Positions 40,552 to 52,500 of a DNA stretch of 64,000 nt are shown here, one piece after another (the stretch's first letter is position 1; every line of letters begins with the position of its first letter). The translations under genes were made by a program, and so were the position numbers. This DNA is from Tistlia sp040905785 (GTDB lineage: Bacteria; Pseudomonadota; Alphaproteobacteria; Kiloniellales; DSM-21159). The notes beneath the pieces were generated by a model. That model searched no databases. It worked only from the letters and a program-made list of their open reading frames with translations, and had not been told where the DNA came from. The stretch is taken from the NCBI RefSeq assembly GCF_040905785.1, contig NZ_JBBDQW010000073.1, positions 1-64,000 on the forward strand. Direction: 5' to 3'.

Positions 40552-43500
40552 TCAGGCTGCGGACAGCGTCACGTTACCGTCGCCATCGAGGCTCAGCGAC
40601 GCCGGCTGGACGTTCTCCACGACCACGATCGGCGTCGCCGAGGCGGCCGGAACCGAGACGGTCGTTCCGCCCGCGCCGTCGTCGGCGAAGACGATCTGCT
40701 CCGGATCGTCGCCGTCGAGCAGGTCGCCGAGGTCGAGGGTGTCGCCCGCGCCGAAGTCGGTGATCGTGTCGGTGCCGCTCTCGCCGTCCCGGAAGACGAA
40801 GCGGTCGGCGCCTTCGCCGCCGGTGAGCTCGTCATCGCCGGAGCCGCCGTAGAGCAGGTCGTCGCCCGCCCCGCCGAACAGCACGTCGTCGCCGTCGCCA
40901 CCGAGGATCAGGTCGTTTCCGCCGCCGCCGGTGAGGTCGTCGTCGCCGGAGCCGCCGATCAGCGCCTCCGCCTCCGCGCCGCCGGCCAGCACGTCCGCAC
41001 CGTCGGTGCCGACTTCGAGCGCCAGGGTCTGCACCGTGTCCGACCCCTCGAGCCTGACCACCAGGGACTCGGCGCCCGCGAGCTCCGACAGCTCGAAGCT
41101 CTCCGCCGAGGGGCGGATCGCCAGCGAGGGCGCGGTCGGCGTCACCGGGGTGCCGTCCGGCAGCATCGGCCCGTAAGCGCCGCCGTAGCTGCCGACCACC
41201 GGCTCGCCGGCGGCATCGACGCCGTAGGCGTAGGCCGGCACCTGGTTGGCGGCGAGCAGCGCCTCGACGAATGCCTTGTCCGGGAAGTCCTGGCCGGCCT
41301 CGCCGCGCACCCAGAGGATGCCGCCGCCGTCGGTCGCGAAGTCGTTGCCCGAAACCTCCGTCGGCAGCGCCGCCGGTGCCAGCCTCCAGCCGATTTCGGG
41401 GTCCTGACCGGTGATCAGGATGCCGTTGTTGAGCCAGAAGGGATCGTCGTCGGTGACGTTCTCGAAGACGTTGCCGACGATGCGCATGTCAAGGTCGGCG
41501 GGGTCGTGCCCGGTGCCGGGGCCGCTGGCCACCTCGACCGAGCCGAGCAACCGCGAGTTCAGGATCGCATAGCTGTCAATCGCTGACTGCCAACCCTCCA
41601 GGTCGGCGGGCACGCTCGCATACCAGTCGCCGATGTAGACGGCCGACAGCATCTGAGTCTGGGTTTCCCAGCTGCCGCCCAGATTGGAGGCCTCGCTCGG
41701 CTGCGTGTGCAGGTCGGCGAAGTCGACGGCGCCAACCACGCTGGAGTCCAGCGTAAAGCCGTTGGCGATGACCTCGAACACCTTGTTGACGTAGGGCTGG
41801 TTGGGGCTGCCGTTGCCGAGCAGCTGCAGGCCCTGGATCGTCACGTCGTCGGCAGTGACCAGGAAGCTCGTGCCGAAGTTCGACTGCCGCGTGGCGGCGA
41901 TGGTCGCCTCGACCGCGTCGGCGTCCGTGACCGGTACGCCGTCGGCGTCGACGCCCTGGATCGTCACGCTCTTAGAGATGACCAGGCCAAGCGGATTGTT
42001 GCCGCCGGCGACGCTCGGGTCGTTGAGCCCGGTGTTGGGGTTGTAGTTCGCCGACTCGCTATAGCTGCCCGGGTAGACCGAGATGGTCGCCCCCTCGGGG
42101 GCCGCGTCGATCGCCGCCTGCAGGGAGCCGTAAACCGTATCGCCGAAGGGGCTGCCGTCGCCGTTGTGGATCACGATGATGCCGGTGTTGCCGGCGGCGA
42201 GATCGGCCTCGTAGTGGTTGTCGCCGGCATCGATGATCGCCACCCCGCCGTCGGCCGTGAAGTCGTTGCCGGTGACCTCGGCGCCCGCGCCCCAGAGCTC
42301 GAGCATCGCGTAGCTGCTCTCGCCGTCGAAGCTGTTGTCGGAGATCTCCGCGCCCTCGGCCTCGACGCCCAGCAGCAGGCCGGCATCGGCGCCGCCCGTG
42401 AAGCTGTTGCCGGTGAAGGTGACGTTGGAGGAGGCGTTGGCGGCGCCGAGGCTGGCCTCGCCGTTGTTGTAGGCGACCGCCGCCGGGCCGTCCCCGGTCA
42501 GGCTGTTGCCGGTGACCAGCAGGTCGGACATGCCGCCGCCGGTCAGCAGGGCGAAGCCGCTGCCGCCGCTCAGCAGGTTGCCCTCGACGACCGCGCCGTC
42601 GTTGTTGCCGACCAGATAGAGCGCCGCCAGGTCGCCGGCGCCGGCCTCGACCGTGAAGCCGTGGCCCTCGCCGCCGATGGTGACGTCGTCGACGTTCGCC
42701 GCGACCCGGATGCCCCAGCCCTGGGAGACGCCGTTGCCCTGGATGACTACGTTCTCGGCGCCGTTCTGGCTGAGCAGGGTCAGCGACTTGTCGATGACGA
42801 AGCGCCCGTAGGTACCGTCGGCGACCAGGATGACGTCGCCGTCCTGAGCCGCGCCGATGGCCGCCTGGATCGTCAGGAAGTTGCCGCTGCCGTCCGCGGC
42901 GACCAGGTGGATGCCGACGGTCTCGTCGTCGAAGCGCAGGCTCTCGATGTTGCGCAGGGTGTCGGTGCCGACGCCGGGACCGGCCACCGTCAGGTCGCCG
43001 CCGGCGCCGGCGCCGATCGCGTAGTCGGCGCGGTTGCCGGCGAAGACCGCCGTGTCGGAGCCGGCGCCGCCGTCGAGCAGGTTGTCGCCGCCATCGCCCG
43101 TCAGGACGTCGTCGTGGGCCGAGCCGATGACGTTCTCGATGCTCACCAGCGTGTCGCCCTCGGCGTCGCCGCCCGAAGCGGCGCCGGCGAGCAGGTCGAC
43201 GGTCACCCCGGCGTCGGAGCGCGCGTAGCTGACCGTGTCGTTGCCCTCGCCGCCGTCGAGCAGGTCGGCGCCCAGGCCGCCGACCAGCAGGTCGTCGCCC
43301 GCGCCGCCGTAGAGGGTGTCGTTGCCGACCGCGTCCTCGGCCGGGTTGCCCGGCTTGTCGGCGCCGTAGAGCTCGTCGTCGCCGCCGCCGCCGTAGAGCA
43401 CGTCGTCGCCGGCCTTGCCCATCAGGCGCTCGTTGGCGTCGGTGCCCCTGATCGTGGTGTCGGTATCGCTCTGGTCCGGCACCTCGCCCTGGAGCTCGGC

Positions 43501-46500
43501 GACGATGGCGTCGCCCTCGGGGTATAGGATGACGTACTGCGTCGCGTCGATGTCGCCCTCGACGCCGTCGATGTTGAACAGCGGGCCCCAGTTGGTCTCG
43601 GCGCCCGAGAGGTCGAGGCCGGCGATCTCGAGGCCGTCGATCAGGCCGTAGTTGTAGATCGCGACGGCGTTCTTGTGGAAGGCGCCCTCGACCGTGACGT
43701 CGGTGAAGGTGACCGTGCCGAGGTCGGGCGAGGGGTCGCCGTTCGCGAGGTTGGGGTTGGAGACGCCGGTCAGCTCGATGCCGTAGTCCGGCCGGTCGTT
43801 CTGCGCCGTGGCCTCGCTCGCGCCGACCAGCACCACGCCCGCGAAGGCCGCGGCGCCGGCGAACTCGTAGAGCTTCACGTGGGCCGAGCCGTTGAGGCCG
43901 GTCTCGAAGCCGTTGTTCTCGAAGCGGCCGCCGGAGACCACCAGATCGGCCAGGGCGTTGGCATTGCTGCGCAGGCCGTAGTCGCTGTTGCCCTCGACGG
44001 TGACGCCGTCGAGCGTCAGCGTCCCGACGTCGGCGTCGGCGTTCAGCCAGATGCCGCTCTCGCCGCCGGCCAGGGTCAGGCCCTTGAGCGTGACGTCGGC
44101 GCCGGCGAGGTCGCCGCCGATGGTCAGGGCGTTGCCCGAGACCGGGTCGACGATGACCTCGGCGCCGCTCTCGGCGACCAGGGTCAGGCCCTTGGTCAGC
44201 GTGAGGGACTCGGCGTAGGTGCCCTCCTTGACCAGGATCGTGGCGCCGGCATCGGCGGCGTCGATGGCCTCCTGGATCGTCAGGAAGTCCCCCTCGCCGC
44301 CGGCGTCGACGACGATGTTCGGCCCGACCTCGACCCGGATGTTCGACTCGCCGACGGTCTGCCCGGTCGCCTTGTCGGTCACCGTCAGCGTCAGCTCGTA
44401 GCTGCCGACGGCGCCGGGATCGAAACCCTCGGCGTACCAGCCGATGTTCTGCGAGTTCTGCAGGCCCTGGGTCTCGTCGGTCGGATCCTCGTAGTAGTCC
44501 TCGCCGGTCAGATCGCGGTGCTGCACTGGGTCGAAGACCATGACGTCGCTGGTCCGGTTGCCGTCCTGGTCGACGAAGTCCGCGACGATGCGGATGTCGA
44601 AGTCCGAGAGGTCCCGGCTCTCGTAGCTCACGATCGAGTAGTCGAAGTTCCAGCGGCCGGCGCTGCCGGAGCTCACGCCGGTCTCGGTCTGGTAGGTCGC
44701 GCCCTCCGCCTCCAGGTCGCCGGCGTAGCGACCCTTGGCCTTGAGCGCGACCTCGAGGCCGAGGTCGGTGTTGTCGTGGACGACGAAGTTGACGTCCGAG
44801 TTGCCGCTGCCCGGATGGAAGCCGTCGTCGCCGCCCTCGCCTTCCGGCGCCGCGTGCTGCAGCTGGGCACCGAAGCCGAGGGTTCCGTCGCTGAAGGCAA
44901 GCGTCTCGACGCCGCTCAGGGTATCCGTACCCTCGTCGCCGTCGGCCAAGTTGCCGTCGGCGACCAGGACGCCGCCGTCGGCCAGGGCCGAGACCTCGAA
45001 GTCGGCGCGGCTGCCGAGGTAGCCGGCGACGTCGTCGCCTGCACCGCCGACCAGCAGGTCGTCGCCCTCGCCGCCGTAGAGCGTGTCGTTGCCGACCGCG
45101 TCCTCGGCCGGGTTGCCCGGCTTGTCGGCGCCGTAGAGCTCGTCGTCGCCGCCGCCGCCGTAGAGCACGTCGTCGCCGGCCTTGCCCATCAGGCGCTCGT
45201 TGGCGTCGGTGCCCCTGATCGTGGTGTCGGTATCGCTCTGGTCCGGCACCTCGCCCTGGAGCTCGGCGACGATGGCGTCGCCCTCGGGGTATAGGATGAC
45301 GTACTGCGTCGCGTCGATGTCGCCCTCGACGCCGTCGATGTTGAACAGCGGGCCCCAGTTGGTCTCGGCGCCCGAGAGGTCGAGGCCGGCGATCTCGAGG
45401 CCGTCGATCAGGCCGTAGTTGTAGATCGCGACGGCGTTCTTGTGGAAGGCGCCCTCGACCGTGACGTCGGTGAAGGTGACCGTGCCGAGGTCGGGCGAGG
45501 GGTCGCCGTTCGCGAGGTTGGGGTTGGAGACGCCGGTCAGCTCGATGCCGTAGTCCGGCCGGTCGTTCTGCGCCGTGGCCTCGCTCGCGCCGACCAGCAC
45601 CACGCCCGCGAAGGCCGCGGCGCCGGCGAACTCGTAGAGCTTCACGTGGGCCGAGCCGTTGAGGCCGGTCTCGAAGCCGTTGTTCTCGAAGCGGCCGCCG
45701 GAGACCACCAGATCGGCCAGGGCGTTGGCATTGCTGCGCAGGCCGTAGTCGCTGTTGCCCTCGACGGTGACGCCGTCGAGCGTCAGCGTCCCGACGTCGG
45801 CGTCGGCGTTCAGCCAGATGCCGCTCTCGCCGCCGGCCAGGGTCAGGCCCTTGAGCGTGACGTCGGCGCCGGCGAGGTCGCCGCCGATGGTCAGGGCGTT
45901 GCCCGAGACCGGGTCGACGATGACCTCGGCGCCGCTCTCGGCGACCAGGGTCAGGCCCTTGGTCAGCGTGAGGGACTCGGCGTAGGTGCCCTCCTTGACC
46001 AGGATCGTGGCGCCGGCATCGGCGGCGTCGATGGCCTCCTGGATCGTCAGGAAGTCCCCCTCGCCGCCGGCGTCGACGACGATGTTCGGCCCGACCTCGA
46101 CCCGGATGTTCGACTCGCCGACCACGGTGCCGCTGGCGATCTCGGTGACGGTGAGGCTGAGCTCGTAGCTGCCGATCGCGCTGGGATCGAAGCCGGCCGA
46201 CTGCCAGCCGATGTTCTGCGAGTTCTGGATGCCCGAGGTCTGGTCGCTCTCGTCGCTGTAGTAGTTCTCGCCGGGGTGGGCGAGCAGGTGCGCGACCGGA
46301 TCGAAGGTCATCACGCCTTCCGTGCGGTTGCCGTCGGCATCGACGAAGTCGGCCGTGATCAGGATCTGGAAGTCGCTGAGCGGCCGGCCCTCGTAGCTGA
46401 CGACGCTGAAGTCGAAGTTCCAAAGCGCCGCCGTACCGGAGCTGATGCCGGTCTCGGTCTCGTAGGTGGCACCCTCCGCCTCGAGGTCGCCGGTGTGGCG

Positions 46501-49500
46501 GCCCTTGGCCTTGAGCGCGACCTCGAGACCCGCCTCGCTGTTGTCGTGGACGACGAAGTTGGTGTCGGAGTTGCCGCTGCCCGGGTGGAAGCGGTCGTCG
46601 TCGCCTCCGTCACCGACCTCGGCAGCCGCCTGCCGCAGCTGGGCGCCGAAGGAGACCGTGCCGTCGGTGAAGGCCAGCGTCTCGACGCCCGTCAGGTCGT
46701 CGGTGCCCTCGTCGCCGTTGGCGAGGTTGCCGTCGGCGACCGTGACGCCGCCGTCGGCCTGGGCCGAGATCTCGAAGTCGGCGCGATTGCCGCGGTAGCC
46801 CGCGACGTCGTCGCCGGCACCGCCGATCAGCACGTCGTCGTCGCCGCCGCCGAAGAAGTAGTCGGTGCCGGCCGTGCCGTTCAGGTTGTTGGCGCCCTCG
46901 AGCACACCGTAGGGCTCGGGGAGGGTCTCGGGATAGAAGACGCCGTTCAGAAGATCCCAGCCGATCACCGCCGAGGCCTTGGCGACGTTGCTGTAGTGGT
47001 CGTCGCCGTCGACCATGCCCTCGTGATAGGGGCGGTCGCCGTAAGCTTGGGCCGCCTCGCTGCGCGGGTCGTCGGCCGGATCGCTGCCGAAGCGCTGGAC
47101 GATCGCGCCGTCGCCGAGGTTGCCGAGCAGGTTGTCGTGCAGGCTCTGCTGGCGCGCCTCGAAGTCCGCGATGCCGCCGACCTTGGTCTGCACGGCGTCG
47201 AGGATCGGCGCGCCGCCGGCCGCCAGGTAGGCGACGTAGAGATTGGCGAGCTCGACGTTGGCTTCGTTGACCGAAACGCCCGCGTCGGGCCAGTTCTCGT
47301 AGTACTTGGCGTCGCCGTTCGCCCAGAACAGCTTGAACTTGTCGACCTCGCCGCCGGTCACCGTGACGTTGTCCCAGACGGCTTCCGGGCTGTTGCTGCC
47401 GTCGACGAAGATCCCGGCGATGTCGATCAGCGGCAGCGCCTGGTTCTCCGCGCCGAGCGGCTCGAAGGCCGCCTCGATGGTCAGGATGCTGTCCGGGTGG
47501 ACCGCGATCTGCATCCCGTCGACCGCCTCGGCCGAGATCGAGAGGTCGAGGCCCTCGAGCGTGGTCAGCGACGTGAGGCTCCCGGCCTCGATAACCCGCA
47601 CGTCCATGCCCTCGGGCAGGATGGTCAGGTCGAGCGTGGCGAGCGTCAGCTTGCTGCCGTCGATCTCCAGCACGCCCTCGACCAGCTCGAAGGCGCCGAC
47701 GATGTCGCCGTAGGGTGCCTCGGCGGTCTCGGGATAGTCGATGCCGTGGGCGACGTCCCACATCACGCTGTTGGTCAGCTTGACCGCGTTGCTGTAGTCG
47801 CCCTCGGCGTCGACCATGCCCTCGTGGTAGGCGCGCTCGCCGTAGGCCTGGGCGGCCTCGCTGCGCGGGTCGTCGGCCGGATCGCTGCCGAAGCGCTGGA
47901 CGATCGCGCCGTCGCCGAGGTTGCCGAGCAGGTTGTCGTGCAGGCTCTGCTGGCGCGCCTCGAAGTCCGCGATGCCGCCGACCTTGGTCTGCACGGCGTC
48001 GAGGATCGGCGCGCCGCCGGCCGCCAGGTAGGCGACGTAGAGATTGGCGAGCTCGACGTTGGCTTCGTTGACCGAAACGCCCGCGTCGGGCCAGTTCTCG
48101 TAGTACTTGGCGTCGCCGTTCGCCCAGAACAGCTTGAACTTGTCGACGAGGCTGTCGACCTCAATGGAGTTCCAGACAGCCGCCGGGCTGTTCGTCGGGC
48201 CCTCCGCCGTGACGACGGTGATGCCCGCGATGTCGTAGGCCGTCAGCGCTTGGTTGTCCGCGCTCAGCTCGGCGTAGGAAAACTCGACATGAAGCCTCGA
48301 AGTCGCGTCGGCCAGGCCGATCGAGGCGCCGTCGATCTGCTCGCCGGTCATCGTCAGCTCGGCCGCCGCGGCTACCGCCAGGGTGCCGCCGACGAAGGTG
48401 AGCGCGGTGCCGATGCCGCTGAGGTCGACCGAGCCGGTGACCTCGCCCTCGATGCCGACGCTGCCCTCGCCGGTGACGGTCAGGCCGTCGGCCTGCTCGA
48501 CGGTCAGGGTCAGAACCTGGTCGGGGCCGGTGACGAAGCCGGTCAGGCCGCCGAGGTCGGCGACCGCGACCTCGAAGCCGTCGGGCAGGACCGAGAGGTC
48601 GAGGGTGGCGAGCGTCAGCTTGCTGCCGTCGACCACCAGCACGCCCTCGGCCAGGGCGAAGGCCTCGCCGAGCTCGCCGTAGGCCGGCGGCAGGTCGGCG
48701 GGGTAGTCGTAGCCGTGGGCGACGTCCCACATGACGACCGAGGTCGCGGTGGCCTGGTTCAGGAAGAGGCCGTCGCCGTCGACCCTGCCGTCGTGCAACG
48801 GCCGGTCCCCGAAGCTCTCGCCGGCCGACGTGCGCGGGTCGGGCTGGTCCAGGTTGGTGAAGCGGCTCGAAATCGGCCCGTCGCCGAGGTTGCCGAGCAG
48901 GTTGTCGTGCAGGCTCTGCAGGCGCGGCGAGTCGCCGCCCACGACCTTGACGATGTCGACCAGCGGCGCGCCGCCGTCGAGCAGGTAGGCGGCGTAGTCG
49001 TTGCCGAGGTAAGCGAAGGAGCCGTTGATCGTCAGGTCGTAGTAGTCGCCCGAGCCGACGTAGAGCTGGTCGAGCTGGATCCAGAAGGCGGTGATGGCAT
49101 CGGTGTGACTGCCCTCGACCGTCAGGTTGTCCGGGATCAGCGACTTCTCCGGCAGGCCCGCGAATTCGAGGGCCAGCAGATTGGCGACGCTCGGCGGCGC
49201 GTCGCCTGGTACGCTGAGGCCGGCGTTGACGATGTCGACCGCGGCGCCGCCGGCGATGGTCAGGCTCCCGCTCTCCCCGGAGATGACGTCGAGCTGCTGG
49301 CCGTCGAGCGTGACCGTCTGGTCGTCCGCAGTGATCAGCGCGGTGAGGCCGCCGATCTCGACGACCCGCACATCGACGCCCTCGGGCAGGATCGTCAGGT
49401 CGAGCGAGTCGACCAGCAGCTTGCTGCCGTCGATCTCGAGCACGCCCTCGGCCAGGGCGAAGGCCTCGCCGAGGGTGCCGTAGGCGAAGGGCAGCTCGGC

Positions 49501-52500
49501 CGGATACTCGAGGCCGTGGGAGATGTCCCACATCACCGAGGCGGTGGCCGCCGGCTGGTTGCTGTAGAGGCCGGTCCCGCTGTCGACGTAGCCCGGGTGC
49601 TCCGGACGGTCGCCGTAGAATTCGGCCAGCTCGCTGCGCGGGTCGTCCTCGCCGAAGCGGCTGTTGATGACGTTGTCCCGCAGGTTCGCCAGCAGGTTGT
49701 CGTGCAGCGACTGCTGGCGGTTCTCGAAGTCGGGCTCGCCGCCGACCTTGGTCTGGACGATGTCCAGGATCGGCACGAAGCTCTCGGTCTCGAGGTAGGC
49801 GGCGTAGATGTTGCCGATCTCGACGTTCGCCTGGTTGACCGAGACGCCGGCGTCCGGCCAGTTCGCGTAGTAGGCTTTGTCGCCGCTCGCCCAGAACAGC
49901 TTGAACTTGTCGACGAGGCTCTCGACCTGGATGAGGTTCCAGACCGCCTCCGGGCTGTTCGTGGGGCCATCGGCCGTGCCGACCGTGATGCCGGCGATGT
50001 CGTAGGCCGGCAGCGCTTGGTTGTCCGCGCTCAGCTCGGCGTAGGAAACCTCGACATGCAGGCTCGAGGACGGGTCGGCGAGGCCGATCGAGGCGCCGTC
50101 GACCTGCTCGCCGGTCATCGTCAGCTCGGCCGCCGCGGCGACCGCCAGGGTGCCGCCGACGAAGCTCAGGCCGGCGGAGATGCCGCTGAGGTCGACCGAG
50201 CCGGTGACCTCGCCCTCGATGCTGACGCTGCCCTCGCCGGCGATGGTGCGGCCGTCGGCCTGCTCGACGGTCAGGGCCAGGGTCGCGCCCTCGGCCACGA
50301 AGACCGTGCCGTCGCCGCGGAAGGCCAGCGTGCCCTCGATGTCGGTGAGGTCGGTGTCCTGGGCGATGTAGACCGCCGGCCCGGCCTCCAGGTTGTCCCA
50401 GAGGATCTCGTAGCCGTGGCCCGCGGTCGTGTCGGTCGGGTCCTGGTTGTAGCCCTGGAGGATGATCTGGTCGATCTCGACCGCGTCGTAGGTCCCGGTC
50501 GAGGTGAAGCTGAGGTCGCCGATCTGGTAGAGGACCGTGCCGTCGTCCTGCAGCGTCATGGTCAGCGTCACGAAGTCGCCGAAGTCGAAGCCGTTGGGCA
50601 GCCCGACGTCGTGCCAGACACCGCCGCCGACGCTCTCCCAGACGCGGAAGCCCGGCGTGCCGCCCAGGGTCGTGAACTCGACGATCGGATAGTTGACGAT
50701 GTCGCTCGCGGCGTCGGTCGCCACGCCCCAGAAGCCGGCCCAGCGGAAGCCTTCCTCGCCCGTCGGCTCCCAGGTCGGATCGATGTAGAGGTCGATCGAG
50801 GTCGTGGTCGTGCCGTCGTGCAGGTCGAACTTGCGGCCCTGGGTCTGATAGAAGGCCGCGACGTCATCGACGGCCTCGATGGTCTGCCGGAGCACCGACT
50901 CGCCGTCCACAGTCGCGATCTCGAAGCCGCCCGGCTCGCTGCGATCGACCGCCCAGTCGTCGAGGTCGAGGCTGTCGAAGTCGTCGGCGAAGCCGCCGGT
51001 GACGAAGACCGTGCCCTCGGCCATCGACAGGCCGTCGGCCTGCTCGGCCGTCAGGATCAGCGACTGCACCTCGCTGAGCTCGGGCAGCGTCACGCGGGTC
51101 AGGGTCGCGCCGCTGATGTCGAGGTTGGCGGCGATCTCCGAGAGGTCGGCGATCTCGAGGGTTCCGGTCAGCACCAGGGTGCCGGGGCCGGCCAGCGTCA
51201 GGCCGTCGGCCTGGGCGGCCGTCAGGATCAGGCTGCTGGAGATGCCCAAGTCGAGGCTGTCGGCGATCACGTTGCTCAGCTGTTCGAAGGTCGAGATTCC
51301 GTCGCCGCGCAGGAGCAGGGTGCCCTCGCCCTCGATGGCGGTGTAGGCGCTCGCCTCCACCACCGACAGCGAGACCGTCTGGCCGGCCGCGATGGTCAGA
51401 GTCTCGCCGGTCTCCGGCAGGTCCAGCGTCAGCGTCCCGGCGACGCCGCCGAGGTTGATGCCCGTAATGTCGCCGGTGACGACGACCGTGCCGGTGCCGG
51501 CGATGACGCGGCCGTCGACCTGCTCGGCCGTAAGGGTCAGGATGCTGCCCGACCCGACGCTGAGGGCGAGCGGGCCAAGGTCGCTGCCGGCGGCCAGCGT
51601 GAGGTTGCCGGTGACGGTCGCGACGACCGTGCCGCCGACCGTGATGGCGCCGAAGTCGACGACGCCGGCGCCGAGGCCGGAGATCGTGACGTTGCCGGCG
51701 CCCGCGATCGCCTCGCCGTCGGCCTGGGCGGCGCTCAGGGTCAGCGTGCGACCGCCCTGGACCTGGTAGCTGTCGACCGCGTCGAGGTTGGTCCCGGCGG
51801 CGACGATGCTGGTGTTCGCCGTCACCACCGCGACGACGACGCCGGCGACCACGAGGCCGGAGAGGTCGGTGGTGGCCGTGATGCCGGTCACGGTGACGCC
51901 GCCGGCGCCGCCGATCGAGGCGCCGCCGGCCTGGCCGGCGGAAAGGGTCAGGGTCTGGCCGGTCGCGACCTGGAGCGCGAAGTCGCCGAGGTCGGTGCCC
52001 GCCGCCAGGGTCGCGGTCTGCGGCACCAGGGCCGTCTTGGCGCCCTCGACCAGGATCGTCGAGAGGTCGATCTCGGCCGCGCCGAGGCCGGTCACCGTGA
52101 CGCCGCCGGCGCCGGAGGCGAGCAGGCCGTCGGCCTGGCCGGCGGCCAGGGTCAGGGTCTGGCCGCTCGCGACGGTCACGGCGAAGTCGCCGAGGTCGGC
52201 GCCCGAGGCCAGGGTCGTCGAGACGGCAACGTCCAGCACCTTGTCGCCCGCGGCCGTGACGCCGGACAGATCGACTGCGCCCGCGCCGAGCCCGGTCACC
52301 GTGACGCCGCCGTCGCCGGCGATCGCCCGGCCGTCGGCCTGCGCCGCCGAGAGCGTTAGGACGTGGCCGGCGGCGACCTCGAGCGAGGCGTCGCCGAGGT
52401 CGGTCCCGGAGGCCAGGGTCACCGTGGCATCGACCTCGGCGGTCGTGCCGCCCTCGACGTCGATGCCGGAGAGGTCGACCGCCTCGTCGATGAGATTCGT

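Noticed and set aside
40560..41030. CRISPR-like or satellite array suggested by short repeated GTCGTCGCCG words
   Set aside because: These are codons of the RTX nonapeptide repeats (GGDGDD) on the minus strand, not spacer-separated direct repeats.
45442..52359. A 2,305-codon open frame antisense to the adhesin
   Set aside because: In GC-rich DNA the complementary frame of a repetitive Asp/Gly-rich gene stays open. Its translation is low-complexity (DGDLEV-AGD type) and mirrors the adhesin repeats, with no domain or ribosome-binding site.
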